A stretch of 64,000 nt of DNA from Blastococcus atacamensis (GTDB lineage: Bacteria; Actinomycetota; Actinomycetes; Mycobacteriales; Geodermatophilaceae), in assembly GCF_002938425.1 (NCBI RefSeq), contig NZ_POQU01000003.1, positions 1 to 64,000 on the forward strand. Direction: 5' to 3'. Position 1 is the stretch's first letter. Every line of letters begins with the position of its first letter. The notes under the pieces are model-generated. The model was not told the DNA's origin, made no database searches, and was given only the letters and a program-made list of their open reading frames with translations. Positions 1 through 10,671 of the stretch are shown here, one piece after another. The translations under genes were made by a program, and so were the position numbers.

Positions 1-77
1 TTTGTTGAATAGTCCTGCGAGCGTCGAGATCTATGATCTTCTCGTCGGCGACAGTTTTATATGTGTATAAGCGACAG
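1..77. other. Probable sequencing-adapter remnant at contig end
   Basis: Bases 58-77 match the Nextera mosaic end almost exactly (ATGTGTATAAGCGACAG against ATGTGTATAAGAGACAG). The stretch TCGTCGGCG at 42-50 and GAGATCTA at 26-33 resemble the adjoining read-1 and P5 adapter parts. The order P5, read-1 primer, mosaic end is the order in a library molecule. The AT content is far above the rest of the window. I take this as uncut adapter with sequencing errors, not genome; genomic sequence starts about base 78. Confidence 0.85.
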
Positions 78-160
78 GTCCTCGTGGGGGGCAGGGGAAC
101 GGGCACGGAGACCTCCGGTTGGGCGGGAAACGGCACCCCATCCTCTCCCGGCCGCCGGGC

Positions 161-194
161 ACCGTCGCGCCGGTGGCACCGTCGCGCCGGTGGC
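161..194. repeat. Two-copy 17-bp tandem repeat
   Basis: The unit ACCGTCGCGCCGGTGGC is repeated exactly at 161-177 and 178-194. It lies in the leader region before the transporter operon. No function can be read from it. The remaining bases 78-400 hold no convincing gene. Confidence 0.7.
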
Positions 195-349
195 GGCGGG
201 GCGCCGGCGGCGGGCAGTCACGTTCTGGGCACGGTCGTCCACCCCTTCTCCCGGGCAGGCCGCACCCCTGCCTACTGTGACGCCCGTAACCGGCCCCGCA
301 CGGCGCCCGCGGACATCACGCCCGGGTGGACCGGGACCGACGCGAGAGC

Positions 350-384
350 TGCACGACCACCCGGCCCGGCAGGGTCGTCGTGCA
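350..384 (+). promoter_or_regulatory. Inverted repeat upstream of livK
   Basis: TGCACGACCACCC (350-362) and GGGTCGTCGTGCA (372-384) form a 13-bp stem with one mismatch and a 9-base loop. It ends 16 bases before the livK start codon and just before the GGGGAG ribosome binding site. It could be an mRNA hairpin controlling translation or an operator for a repressor; the sequence alone does not tell. Confidence 0.4.
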
Positions 385-400
385 CGAACAGGGGAGATCC

Positions 401-1579
401 ATGCGCAGCACCACGCTCCACACCGTCGCCGCGGCCACCGCCGCGGTCTTCGTCCTCGCGTCCTGCTCGTCGGACGGCGGCAGCGGCGGGTCCGAGGCCT
501 CCGGCGAGCTCTCCGGCGAGGGCACCGGCGACTCCTGCACCATCGACGCCGAGGTGCCCCTGGGCGCCGTCCTCAGCCTGACCGGCGCCGCCGCCAGCTA
601 CGGCGAGTCCCAGCAGCGCGGCCTCGAGCTGGCCGCCAAGGAGCTGGCCGAGAAGGGCGGGGTCACCTACGACCTCACCATCGAGGACGACCAGACCGAC
701 CCTCGCCAGGGCATCACGCTCTTCGACCAGTTCGTGAACGACGACGTCAGCCTGATCATCGGCCCGACGCTGTCCAACGCGGCCGTGCAGTCCGACCCCA
801 TCGCCCAGGACGCCGGCGTGCCGGTGCTGGGCATCTCCAACACCGCGGCCGGCATCACCGACATCGGTGACTACATCTTCCGCAACTCGCTGACCGAGCA
901 GGCCGTCATCCCGCAGACGGTCGCGAAGGCGACGGAGGAGTTCGGCCTGGAGAACGTGGTCGTCATGTACAGCAACGACGACGCCTTCACCGAGTCCGGC
1001 TTCGAGGCATTCGAGGCGGCGCTCGAGGACGAGGGCGTGGAGATCGCCGACACCCTGACCTTCTCCAAGGCCGACACCGACTTCCGCGCGCTGCTCACCG
1101 AGGCGCAGAGCCTGGAGCCCGACGCGCTCGTCGTCTCCGGGCTGATCGAGGCCGCCATCCCGCTGGTCACCCAGGCCCGCGAGCTCGGCATCGACGTCCC
1201 GATCATCGGCGGCAACGGGTTCAACAACCCGCGGCTCATGGCCGACGCGGGCGAGGCCGCCGAGGGCGTCGTCGTCGGCGCCGCGTGGAACTCCGCGTCC
1301 GACAACCCGGAGAACCAGGCGTTCCTCGAGGCGTACCAGGCCGAGTACGACGCCGCTCCCGACCAGTTCGCCGCCCAGGCCTACACCGGCCTGATGCTCG
1401 TCGACGAGGCCGTGCGCTCCGGGTGCGCCGCCGACCGCGAGAGCCTCAAGACGGCGCTGGGCGAGCTGGAGAACGTGCCGACGGTGCTCGGCGAGTTCTC
1501 CATCGACGAGAACCGCGACGCCGTCCACCCGGCCGTCGTGCAGGTCGTGCAGGACGGGAAGTTCGCCGTCCTGGAGTGA
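401..1579 (+). CDS. livK: Branched-chain amino-acid-type ABC transporter substrate-binding lipoprotein
   Basis: This 392-residue protein is the extracytoplasmic binding component of the transporter encoded by the next three genes. It has a lipoprotein signal peptide: a hydrophobic stretch to residue 18 and a lipobox L-A-S-C with Cys22 as the lipidated residue, followed by a Ser/Gly-rich linker. The body reads as a type I periplasmic binding fold (start of domain near VPLGAVLSLTG; IIGPTLSNAA; VVVMYSNDDAF). The ATG at 401 was chosen over an in-frame GTG at 326 because it has a GGGGAG ribosome binding site and places the signal peptide at the N-terminus. Substrate is inferred from the family (Leu/Ile/Val, other amino acids, or amides such as urea). 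Confidence 0.88.
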   Translation: MRSTTLHTVAAATAAVFVLASCSSDGGSGGSEASGELSGEGTGDSCTIDAEVPLGAVLSLTGAAASYGESQQRGLELAAKELAEKGGVTYDLTIEDDQTDPRQGITLFDQFVNDDVSLIIGPTLSNAAVQSDPIAQDAGVPVLGISNTAAGITDIGDYIFRNSLTEQAVIPQTVAKATEEFGLENVVVMYSNDDAFTESGFEAFEAALEDEGVEIADTLTFSKADTDFRALLTEAQSLEPDALVVSGLIEAAIPLVTQARELGIDVPIIGGNGFNNPRLMADAGEAAEGVVVGAAWNSASDNPENQAFLEAYQAEYDAAPDQFAAQAYTGLMLVDEAVRSGCAADRESLKTALGELENVPTVLGEFSIDENRDAVHPAVVQVVQDGKFAVLE

Positions 1580-1586
1580 TCGGTCC

Positions 1587-1617
1587 GGTGCCCCCGGCCG
1601 GCCCGGCCGGGGGCACC
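1587..1617 (+). terminator. Strong GC hairpin between livK and livH
   Basis: GGTGCCCCCGGCC and GGCCGGGGGCACC form a perfect 13-bp stem around a 5-base loop, 8 bases after the livK stop. There is no T-run. In binding-protein operons such a hairpin commonly reduces transcription into the membrane genes or stabilises the upstream mRNA, giving more binding protein than permease; that role is inferred here. Confidence 0.6.
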
Positions 1618-1652
1618 TCGCCATCCCCATCCACGACGAGAACGGGACCGCT

Positions 1653-2528
1653 GTGCAGCAGCTCCTCAACGGCATCTTCATCGGGTCGATCTACGCGCTC
1701 TTCGCGATCGGCTTCACCCTGGTCTTCGGCATCCTCGACCGGCTCAACCTGGCCCACCCCGCGGTGTTCGCCGCCTCCGCCTTCGTCGGTATCGAGCTGG
1801 TCGCCCGCGGCGGGATGTCGTTGTGGACGGCGCTGCCCGTGGTGTTCGCCGTCGGCGCTCTGCTCGGGCTCGTCATCGAGCGGCTGGCGTTCCGACCGCT
1901 GAAGAACCGTGCCGACGCCCACTTCGCCGGGTTGATCTCCTCGATCGCCCTCGCCGGGATGCTCATCGCGCTGCTGCAGTGGCGCTACGGGCCCGACACC
2001 CGGCGCTTCCCGGCCGGCTCGTTCCCCGACTCCCGCTACGAGGTGGCCGGCGCGCAGGTGACGCTGGTGCAGATCGTCATCCTGGCCGTCTCCCTGGCGC
2101 TCATGGTGGGGCTCACCTACATGGTCACGCGGACCCGGCTGGGCCGCGGGATGCGCGCGGTCGCTGAGAACCCGACGGCCGCAAGAGTCCTGGGCGTGAA
2201 CGTCGACCGGGTCACCGCCGTCGTCTTCGCCATCTCCTCGGCCCTCGGCGCGGTCGCCGGCGTGCTCTTCGCCATCAACGTGAACACCGCGCAGCTCGGC
2301 ATGGGCGCGGCCATCGAGCTCAAGGGCCTGGCGGTCATCATCGTCGGCGGGATGGGCTCGCTGCCCGGCGCGCTGATCGGCGGCCTGGTGCTGGGCATGG
2401 CCGAGGTGTTCGCGGTTCAGCACATCGGCTCGTCGTGGCGGGACGTCATCGCCTTCGGCCTGCTGTTCGTCATCCTCCTGCTGCGCCCGCAGGGTCTGCT
2501 GGGTGCGCGGAAGGTGCGGGAGGTCTGA
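1653..2528 (+). CDS. livH: Branched-chain amino-acid-type ABC transporter permease
   Basis: A 291-residue polytopic membrane protein of the LivH family, one of two permease halves. Hydrophobic segments run through the length, starting with GSIYALFAIGFTLVFG. The typical LivH C-terminal region (AIELKGLAVIIVGGMGSLPG) is present. The GTG at 1653 is the first good start after the intercistronic hairpin; the ribosome binding site is weak. Its stop overlaps the next ATG (ATGA), indicating translational coupling with the livM-livG gene. Confidence 0.88.
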   Translation: MQQLLNGIFIGSIYALFAIGFTLVFGILDRLNLAHPAVFAASAFVGIELVARGGMSLWTALPVVFAVGALLGLVIERLAFRPLKNRADAHFAGLISSIALAGMLIALLQWRYGPDTRRFPAGSFPDSRYEVAGAQVTLVQIVILAVSLALMVGLTYMVTRTRLGRGMRAVAENPTAARVLGVNVDRVTAVVFAISSALGAVAGVLFAINVNTAQLGMGAAIELKGLAVIIVGGMGSLPGALIGGLVLGMAEVFAVQHIGSSWRDVIAFGLLFVILLLRPQGLLGARKVREV

Positions 2529-4353
2529 TGCTCGACGAGTACGCCACCACGCTGACCTTCATCGCCCTCGGGGCGATCTTCGCCTACTCGTTCTACGCGG
2601 TTCTCATCGCCGGGCAGTTGAGCCTGGGCCAGGCGGGGTTCGCCTCGCTGGCCGCCTTCTCCGCCGTCGCCCTCGCGCCGAGCGCCGCCGACGTCGGGGA
2701 CGTCCCCGCGCTGCTCACCGCGATCGTCATCGGCATGGGCGTCGGCGCCGCCGCCTCCATCGTCCTCGGGCTGCCGACGATGCACCTGCGGGGCGTCTTC
2801 CTCGCGATCGCGACCCTCGGGTTCGCCGAGGCCGTGCGGGTCGTGCTGCTCAACGCCGAGTGGACCGGCGGGGCGCAGGGCCTGGGCGTGCCCCGCGTCC
2901 TCACCGTCGGCATGGCGTGGACCGCGCTGGCCGTCGTCGCCTACTGGTTCTGGCGGATGGGAGGCTCCCGGTACGGCCGGGCGCTCGAGGCCATCCGCGA
3001 GGACGAGCTCGCGGCCCGTGCGATGGGCATCGACGTCGGCCGGCACCGGCTGGCCGCCTTCGTGACCTCCGGCGCCGTGGCCGGCCTCTACGGTGTGCTC
3101 TTCGCCTACTACGTGCGGCTCATCGCGCCCAGCGACTTCGACTTCACCGCCGCGGTCGAGGGCCTGGTCACCGCCGTGCTGGGCGGCTCGACCATGTTCC
3201 TCGGGCCGATCCTGGGCAGCGGGTTCCAGACGATGATCCCCGAGCTGCAGCGCGCGGTGGGCATCGAGGCCGGCTGGATCCGGCCGTTCCTGGCCAGCCT
3301 GCTGCTCCTGGTCGTCATCCTCTTCCTGCCCGGCGGCCTGACCAGCCTGATCCCGCGCCGGGTCCGCATGCCCGCGGCCGCGGACGACGGCGGGAAGGAT
3401 CTGGCCGGGCGCCGGCACCCCGCGGCCGGTGACACGGTCGTGACCCTGGCCGGGCTGGGGAAGGAGTACGGCGGGGTGCACGCCGTCCGCGGCGTCGACC
3501 TCGAGGTCCGCGCCGGGGAGGTCGTGGGCCTCATCGGCCCGAACGGCGCCGGCAAGACGACGCTGGTGAACATGATCAGCGGCCTGGTGCCGCCGAGCTC
3601 GGGCACGGCCACCGTGCTCGGGACGACGGTCGGCCGCACCCCGGTGCACCGGATCGCCGCGGCCGGTGTCAGCCGGACCTTCCAGCACTCGAAGCTCTTC
3701 GACCGGCTGTCAGCGCTGGACAACGTGCTGGTGGGCGCCCACCTGGTCAGCCGCCCGACGTTCCTGAGGCGGCTGCTGTGGCTGCCCTCGGCCCGGCGCG
3801 ACGAGCGGGCTGCGCACCAGCAAGCGGCCAGGTGCCTCCGGCGGGTCGGCCTGGCCGACGTCGCCGCGACCCGCGCCTCGGCGCTGTCCTACGGGGACCA
3901 GCGCCGGCTGGAGATCGCCCGGTCGCTGGCCTCGGACCCGTCGCTGCTGATCCTCGACGAGCCGGCCGCCGGCATGAACCACGTCGAGGCCACCCGGCTG
4001 TCGGAGCTGATCACGTCGCTGGCCGCCGACGGCCTGACCATCCTGTTCATCGAGCACAACGTCGGCATGGTCCTGCGCACCTGCACCCGCGTCGTCGTCC
4101 TCAACTTCGGCGAGGTGATCGCCAGCGGGTCCCCGGAGGAGATCGCCGCCGACCCGGTGGTGATCGAGGCGTACCTGGGAGCCGCGGAGGAGGACCGGGC
4201 CACGGGCCCGGCCGAGGCCTCGATCGCCGAGGGCACCGCCGTGGACCCGACCGCGAGCGGCCCGGACGCGGCCTCGCCGGACGCCGTGCTCAACGTGCGG
4301 CCGGGGGCCGCCGGCACGCTGGAACCACCGGACACCACCTCGAGGGATGCGAC

Positions 4354-4357
<4 letters not shown>
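2528..4357 (+). CDS. livM-livG: Fused ABC permease and ATPase (LivM-LivG)
   Basis: A 609-residue protein joining the second permease (LivM) and the first ATPase (LivG), which are separate genes in the classical E. coli operon. Residues 1 to about 280 are hydrophobic LivM sequence. From about residue 300 an ABC domain follows with Walker A GPNGAGKTT (about 337), signature LSYGDQ (about 453) and Walker B LLILDEP (about 474), and the LivG-type end of the domain. An acidic and Ala/Pro-rich tail closes the protein. The start overlaps livH by ATGA and the stop overlaps livF by ATGA. The reading frame is uninterrupted through the junction, so the fusion looks real. Confidence 0.85.
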
Positions 4358-5076
<719 letters not shown>

Positions 5077-5084
5077 CGGTCGGG

Positions 5085-5205
5085 GTGCTGGAACGGCCCT
5101 CGTGCAGGGTCCCGCCGCGAGCGCAGCGAGTGGTGGGGGGCGGGTGACGTGCTGGAACGGCCCTCGTGCAGGGTCCCGCCGCGAGCGCAGCGAGTGGTGG
5201 GGGGC
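5085..5205. repeat. Tandem 64-bp intergenic repeat (two copies)
   Basis: The block beginning GTGCTGGAACGGCCC starts at 5085 and again at 5149, with copy 1 at 5085-5148 and copy 2 identical up to base 5205. Each copy contains the palindrome-like core GCGAGCGCAGCGAG. Related GAGCATCGCAGCGAG elements occur at 8.2 kb and 13.2 kb, so this looks like one member of a dispersed intergenic repeat family of this genome. Confidence 0.75.
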
Positions 5206-5231
5206 ACGGGGGTCCTCTTAGGGTCACGGTC

Positions 5232-5591
5232 GTGACCGACTGCCTGTTCTGCCGCATGGTCGCCGGTGAGATCCCCGCCGACGTCGTCCACCGCACCGAC
5301 CGGGTGCTGGCCTTCCGCGACATCAACCCTCAAGCGCCCACGCACGTGCTGGTCATCCCGACCGACCACCACGCCACCGTGGGCGCTCTGGCCGAGGCCG
5401 ACCCGGCGCTGCTCGGCGACGTCGTCGCCGCGGCGCACGCGGTCGCCCGCCAACAGGGGCTGGTCACCGGCGACGGCGCCGAGCCCGGGTACCGGCTGGT
5501 CGCCAACACCGGCCCCGACGCCGGCCAGACGGTGCACCACGTCCACCTGCACGTGCTGGGCGGTCGCGGGCTGGGCTGGCCGCCGGGGTGA
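5232..5591 (+). CDS. HIT family protein (histidine triad hydrolase)
   Basis: A 119-residue HIT-domain protein, close in size and sequence to HINT-type purine nucleoside phosphoramidases. The N-terminus CLFCRMVAGEIPA is typical of bacterial HinT and carries a CxxC pair. The histidine triad is seen in HHVHLHVLGG near the C-terminus (about residue 101). The GTG at 5232 was chosen because family homology begins there and the in-frame sequence upstream lies in the intergenic repeat. It stands alone between the transporter operon and the hydratase. Confidence 0.88.
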   Translation: MTDCLFCRMVAGEIPADVVHRTDRVLAFRDINPQAPTHVLVIPTDHHATVGALAEADPALLGDVVAAAHAVARQQGLVTGDGAEPGYRLVANTGPDAGQTVHHVHLHVLGGRGLGWPPG

Positions 5592-5624
5592 CCCCGGTCG
5601 GCCGCGCCTGAGAGGGTGGGGGAC

Positions 5625-6437
5625 ATGAGCGAGCCCCTGCGCATCGAGCGCGACGGCGACGTCGCCGTCGTCGTCCTGGACAACCCGCCGCTGAACCTCT
5701 TCGACGCGGCGACGTTCGACGCGATGGAGCGGGTGGCGCGCGAGCTCGTCGCGTTGACCGACCCGGCCGACCCCGGCCGCGCGCGGGCGGTGCTGGTCGA
5801 GGCCCGGGGCAGGGTGGTCTCCGGCGGCGTCGACGTCACCTACTTCCGCGACATCGCCGAGGGCCCCGAGCCGGCGCAGCGCGGCGGCGAGCTGTGGGCG
5901 CGCCTCCTGGAGGTGGCCAACACCTTCGAGGACCTGCCGGTGCCGACGGTGTTCGCCGCGCACGGACTCTGCCTGACCGCCGCCTTCGAGCTGGCGCTGT
6001 CGTGCGACATCCTGCTGGCGGCGGAGAAGGCGTCGTTCGGGCTGGTCGAGATCGTCGTGGGCCTCACCCCCTCGATGGGTGGGCCGCAGCGGCTGGCGGA
6101 GCGGGCCGGGCCGGCGCGCGCCAAGGAGCTGATCTACACCGGCGAGCGCTATCCGGCCGCGGTCCTCGAGCGCTGGAACGTGGTGAACCGTGTGCTACCC
6201 GACGAGGGGTTCGCCGAGGCCGCCCGCGCCTACGCCCACAAGGTCGCGGCCGGCCCCACCGTGGCGCACGCGGCGACCAAGCAGTTGGCGAGCATCGCCG
6301 TCCGCGAGGGCGCCCGGGCCGCGGACGCCCGCGTCCCGGAGATCTCCGGCCCGCTGTTCGCCACCGACGACCTGCGCGGCGCCGTCGCCTCCTTCCTCAG
6401 CGAGGGGCCGGGCAAGGCCACCTACACCGGCCGCTGA
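5625..6437 (+). CDS. Enoyl-CoA hydratase/isomerase family protein
   Basis: A 270-residue crotonase-fold protein, which in this family binds acyl-CoA thioesters and hydrates, isomerises or hydrolyses them. The crotonase core is visible as HGLCLTAAFELALSCD followed by FGLVEIVVGLTPSMGG. The first stretch departs from the usual GGG-rich oxyanion-hole signature, so the exact reaction cannot be assigned. The ATG at 5625 follows a GGGTGGGGG sequence; an in-frame GTG three codons earlier is possible. No pathway partners lie next to it. Confidence 0.8.
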   Translation: MSEPLRIERDGDVAVVVLDNPPLNLFDAATFDAMERVARELVALTDPADPGRARAVLVEARGRVVSGGVDVTYFRDIAEGPEPAQRGGELWARLLEVANTFEDLPVPTVFAAHGLCLTAAFELALSCDILLAAEKASFGLVEIVVGLTPSMGGPQRLAERAGPARAKELIYTGERYPAAVLERWNVVNRVLPDEGFAEAARAYAHKVAAGPTVAHAATKQLASIAVREGARAADARVPEISGPLFATDDLRGAVASFLSEGPGKATYTGR

Positions 6438-6530
6438 CCCCCTTCGGGCGACCGGCGCTTCAGCGGCGCGTACGCGGGTAGAGTCGAGCGGTCCGCCATC
6501 GCCGTAGCAGGAAGGCAGGGTCGAGGGTTC

Positions 6531-7658
<1,128 letters not shown>

Positions 7659-7660
7659 CC

Positions 7661-8164
7661 GTGCCCGTCGAGGTGTCCAACGAGTCCGAGATCGCCGTCG
7701 ACGAGGCGGAGCTGGCCGGCATCTGCCGGTTCGTGCTGGGCGAGATGAAGATCAACCCGCTGGCCGAGCTGTCGGTGCTGTGCGTCGACGTCGACTACAT
7801 GAGCAGCCTGCACGAGCGGTGGATGGGCGAGAAGGGCCCCACCGACGTGCTCGCCTTCCCGATGGACGAGTTCGACACCGGCCGTCCCGACGACCCCGAC
7901 CCGGGCCCGGCGCTGCTCGGCGACATCGTGCTCTGCCCGGCCGTCGCCGTCCGACAGGCCCGCGCCGCCGGTCACTCGATGGACGACGAGCTCGTGCTGC
8001 TGGCCACCCACGGCGTGCTGCACCTGCTCGGCTACGACCACATGGAGCCCGACGAGGAGAAGGAGATGTTCGGTCTCCAGTCGCAGCTCATCGAGTCCTG
8101 GCGCGCGGCGCCCCGCGAGCCGGTGACGGGGGCCGCCACGGGTCAGGAGTCCGGCTCCCGATGA
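7661..8164 (+). CDS. ybeY: Endoribonuclease YbeY (rRNA maturation factor)
   Basis: A 167-residue metalloprotein of the UPF0054 family that acts in 16S rRNA 3'-end processing and ribosome quality control. The zinc site is intact in [11 protein letters not shown] (three histidines) near residue 112, and the conserved [10 protein letters not shown] segment is present. The GTG start lies 2 bases after the phoH stop, so the two genes are almost certainly cotranscribed. Confidence 0.92.
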   Translation: MPVEVSNESEIAVDEAELAGICRFVLGEMKINPLAELSVLCVDVDYMSSLHERWMGEKGPTDVLAFPMDEFDTGRPDDPDPGPALLGDIVLCPAVAVRQARAAGHSMDDELVLLATHGVLHLLGYDHMEPDEEKEMFGLQSQLIESWRAAPREPVTGAATGQESGSR

Positions 8165-8181
8165 CCGCCGCGAGGGCGACG

Positions 8182-8225
8182 GGCGAGCGAGCATCGCAGC
8201 GAGCGCCGGCGAGCGAGGAGCGGAA
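8182..8225. repeat. Dispersed intergenic repeat (GCATCGCAGCGAG type)
   Basis: Between ybeY and the CBS gene lies GCGAGCGAGCATCGCAGCGAG followed by GCGAGCGAGGAGCGGA-like sequence. The same two blocks, GAGCATCGCAGCGAG and GAGCGAGGAGCGGA, recur at 13,190-13,223, and a shorter version at 5.1 kb. The shared blocks are intergenic in each case. It may act as an mRNA hairpin or a target for a mobile element. Confidence 0.6.
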
Positions 8226-8243
8226 CGGGTCCGGAGCCGAGCA

Positions 8244-9599
8244 GTGAACTCGACTTCGATCACCATGCTCGTCGTCGCCTGCTGCCTGGTCCCGCTCGCC
8301 GGTGTGTTCGGCGCCATGGACGCCGCTCTCCAGCGGGTGTCCAAGGCCCGCGTCGAGGAGATGCGCCGCGAGGGCGTGAAGCGCGCCGCGGCGCTGGAGG
8401 AGGTCGTCGCCGAGCGCGCGCGCCACGTCTCGCTCCTGCTGCTGCTCCGCATCGCCTGCGAGATGGTGGCCGTCGTCCTGGTCACGGTCCTCCTCTACGA
8501 CCTGTGGGGCGGCGGCTGGCGCACCTTCCTCACCGCGGCCGGCGTGATGACCGTGGTCAGCTACGTGCTCGTCGGCGTCGGCCCGCGCACGCTCGGGCGC
8601 CAGCACGCCTACGGCACGGCGCTGGCCACCGCGGGCATCGTGCGCGTGCTCGGCCGGCTCCTCGGGCCGGTCGCCACCCTGCTGATCCTCGTCGGCAACG
8701 CGATCACCCCAGGTCGCGGCTTCCGCGACGGCCCGTTCTCCTCCGAGGTGGAGCTGCGCGAGCTGGTCGACATGGCCGAGGAGCGCGGCGTGGTCGAGTC
8801 CGGCGAGCGGAACATGATCCATTCGGTGTTCGAGCTGGGCGACACGATCGCCCGCGAGGTCATGGTGCCGCGCACCGACGTCGTCTACATCGAGCGCCAC
8901 AAGACGGTCCGGCAGACCCTCGCCCTCGCCCTGCGCAGCGGGTTCAGCCGCATCCCGGTGATCGGGGAGAACGTCGACGACGTCGTCGGCGTGGTCTACC
9001 TCAAGGACCTCGTCCGCCGGTCGCAGAACGCCGGTGACCAGCGCGGCCCCAAGGTCGAGGAGCTGATGAGGACGCCGACGTTCGTCCCGGAGTCCAAGCC
9101 GGTCGACGAACTGCTGCGCGACATGCAGGCGCAGCGCATCCACATCGCGATCGTCGTCGACGAGTACGGCGGCTTCGCCGGCCTGGTCACCATCGAGGAC
9201 ATCCTCGAGGAGATCGTCGGCGAGATCGCCGACGAGCACGACAGGTTCCAGCGGCCCGAGATCGAGCACCTCGAGGGCGGATCGGTGCGGGTGACCGCCC
9301 GATTGCCGGTGCAGGACCTCGTGGAGCTGTTCCCCGGCGTCGAGCTGACCGAGGACGACGACGTCGAGACCGTCGGAGGGCTGCTGGCCCGCGAGCTCGG
9401 CCGGGTGCCGATCGAGGGCGCGTCCGCCGAGGTGGGCGGCCTGGTGCTGGTCGCCGAGAGCACCGGTGGGCGGCGCAACCGGATCGACACGATGCTCGTC
9501 TCCCGGGTGCCCGAGCCGTCCGAGGACGGCGGGGACGACGGCGAGCGGCAGCCCGCCGGGGCCGCCGGGGCCGAGCTCCAGGCCGGCGTGGAGGGCTGA
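8244..9599 (+). CDS. CNNM/CorC (HlyC-type) transporter-like protein with CBS pair
   Basis: A 451-residue membrane protein of the CNNM/CorC family (often labelled hemolysin; homologues affect Mg2+ or Na+ transport). It has an N-terminal DUF21 membrane domain (hydrophobic segments to about residue 160), then paired CBS domains (MVPRTDVVYIE to EEIVGEIADE, about 205-330), and a C-terminal CorC-type domain with a charged low-complexity tail. GTG start 79 bases after ybeY, behind the intergenic repeat. Its place between ybeY and era is the conserved actinobacterial one. Confidence 0.88.
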   Translation: MNSTSITMLVVACCLVPLAGVFGAMDAALQRVSKARVEEMRREGVKRAAALEEVVAERARHVSLLLLLRIACEMVAVVLVTVLLYDLWGGGWRTFLTAAGVMTVVSYVLVGVGPRTLGRQHAYGTALATAGIVRVLGRLLGPVATLLILVGNAITPGRGFRDGPFSSEVELRELVDMAEERGVVESGERNMIHSVFELGDTIAREVMVPRTDVVYIERHKTVRQTLALALRSGFSRIPVIGENVDDVVGVVYLKDLVRRSQNAGDQRGPKVEELMRTPTFVPESKPVDELLRDMQAQRIHIAIVVDEYGGFAGLVTIEDILEEIVGEIADEHDRFQRPEIEHLEGGSVRVTARLPVQDLVELFPGVELTEDDDVETVGGLLARELGRVPIEGASAEVGGLVLVAESTGGRRNRIDTMLVSRVPEPSEDGGDDGERQPAGAAGAELQAGVEG

Positions 9600-9684
9600 G
9601 GAAGGACCCTCCGACCCCCGCCCCTCGACGGCTCGCGTCGGGCCCCTGCGGAAGGGCCGGACCGCGGGGATGGAGACTGACTCC

Positions 9685-10017
9685 ATGGCTGACCTGCACC
9701 CCGAGGACGCGAAGCTCGTCACCCTCGCCCGCTCGGCGCGCGCCCGCACCGGAGCGACTGAGGGAGCGGCGGTGCGCGACACCGACGGCCGGACCTACGT
9801 CGCGGCCAGCGTGGCGCTGCCCTCGCTGACCCTCACCGCGCTGCAGGCCGCCGTCGCCGCCGCGGTGTCCAGCGGGGTCGAGGGGCTGGAGGCGGCCGTC
9901 GTCGTCTCGGCCGCCGAGGCCGTGGAGCCGAACGGGCTGGCGGCCGTGCGCGACCTCACCGCCGGCGCGCCGGTGCACCTCGCCGGTCCCGACGGGGTCG
10001 TGCGCGCCAGCGCCTAG
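9685..10017 (+). CDS. Cytidine deaminase-like protein lacking the zinc site
   Basis: A 110-residue protein whose layout follows cytidine deaminase (MADLHPEDAKLVTLARSA; GAAVRDTDGRTYVAASV; ALQAAVAAAV). Actinobacteria carry such a gene immediately before era. However the catalytic CAE motif is replaced by TALQ and no PCxxC motif follows, so zinc binding and deaminase activity are not expected. The ATG at 9685 has GGAG 9 bases upstream and is preferred over ATG 9670. Its stop codon overlaps the stop of the convergent gene. A structural or regulatory role is possible but unknown. Confidence 0.75.
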   Translation: MADLHPEDAKLVTLARSARARTGATEGAAVRDTDGRTYVAASVALPSLTLTALQAAVAAAVSSGVEGLEAAVVVSAAEAVEPNGLAAVRDLTAGAPVHLAGPDGVVRASA

Positions 10018-10610
10018 CGCGTCAGCCGTACGCCGAGCGCCTCGGCGAACGCGTCGGGGTCCCGGATCCAGACGGTGAACGCCCGCTCCCCGTCGTCGGC
10101 CAGGTGCCGGACGGCGACGCGCGTCCGCCCGGGCCACCAGCCGCCGCGATTGTCGGCGGCCGGCCAGTCCGCGGGCGCCCGGCCGACGCGGACCGACCGC
10201 ACCGTCGTCGACGGGACGACGGCCGCGGCGTCGAGGCGCGTGCCGAGGGTGGTGAACGAGAGCCCGGAGTCGGAGACGGTGAGCCGGCCGACGTTGACGA
10301 CGTAGATCGCCAGCCCCGCCGCCAGGGCCACCGGCAGCTCGTCCCGGACGGCGTACTCACCGCCGCGCCAGGCGAACAAGCCCAGCCACACCGCGACCAC
10401 GACCAGCGCGAGGGCGGCCGCCAGCAGGCCCGGGGCGCGGTACTGCCAGTACCGCAGCGGGGCGGGGACGACGGTCGCCGACCGCTTCGTCCCCCAGCCG
10501 GCCACGAAGCGGTGCCCCCGCACCTGCTCGACGTGCAGCCGCCGAGCACGGTCCAGGGCTGCCTGGGGCGGCCGCGCCCGGTCGCGTTCGCGCTCTGCCA
10601 CGCCGGCCAT
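10014..10610 (-). CDS. Membrane-anchored hypothetical protein (PH/DUF3093-like)
   Basis: A 198-residue protein encoded against its neighbours. After a basic N-terminus with many Arg residues there are two hydrophobic segments (LLAAALALVVVAVWLGLFAW and VALAAGLAIYVVNVG), then a soluble part with the pattern of a small bacterial PH-like domain (LTVSDSGLSFTTLG; RTRVAVRHLADDGERAFTVWIRDP). Such proteins are frequent in actinobacteria with unknown function. The ATG at 10,610 was chosen; it faces away from era, leaving a 61-base divergent promoter region. Family assignment is weak. Confidence 0.65.
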   Translation of the reverse strand: MAGVAERERDRARPPQAALDRARRLHVEQVRGHRFVAGWGTKRSATVVPAPLRYWQYRAPGLLAAALALVVVAVWLGLFAWRGGEYAVRDELPVALAAGLAIYVVNVGRLTVSDSGLSFTTLGTRLDAAAVVPSTTVRSVRVGRAPADWPAADNRGGWWPGRTRVAVRHLADDGERAFTVWIRDPDAFAEALGVRLTR

Positions 10611-10671
10611 GATTTCAGGTCGTCTCCCGGCGCCGTCCGGTCCCGTCGTCCCCAGGTGGGAGACTGGAGCT

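Noticed and set aside
33-870. Open frames starting in the first 80 bases on both strands
   Set aside because: They begin inside the adapter-like segment and overlap the real livK gene in wrong frames; their N-termini are the known translation of adapter sequence.
272-1681. Long minus-strand open frames over livK, uppS, glyS, narG and other genes
   Set aside because: They are antisense shadows caused by high third-position GC; their sequences are low complexity (Arg, Gly, His rich) and match no family.
9670-9684. ATG 9,670 as start of the cytidine deaminase-like gene
   Set aside because: ATG 9,685 has a well-spaced GGAG and fits family start; the upstream ATG has no ribosome binding site.
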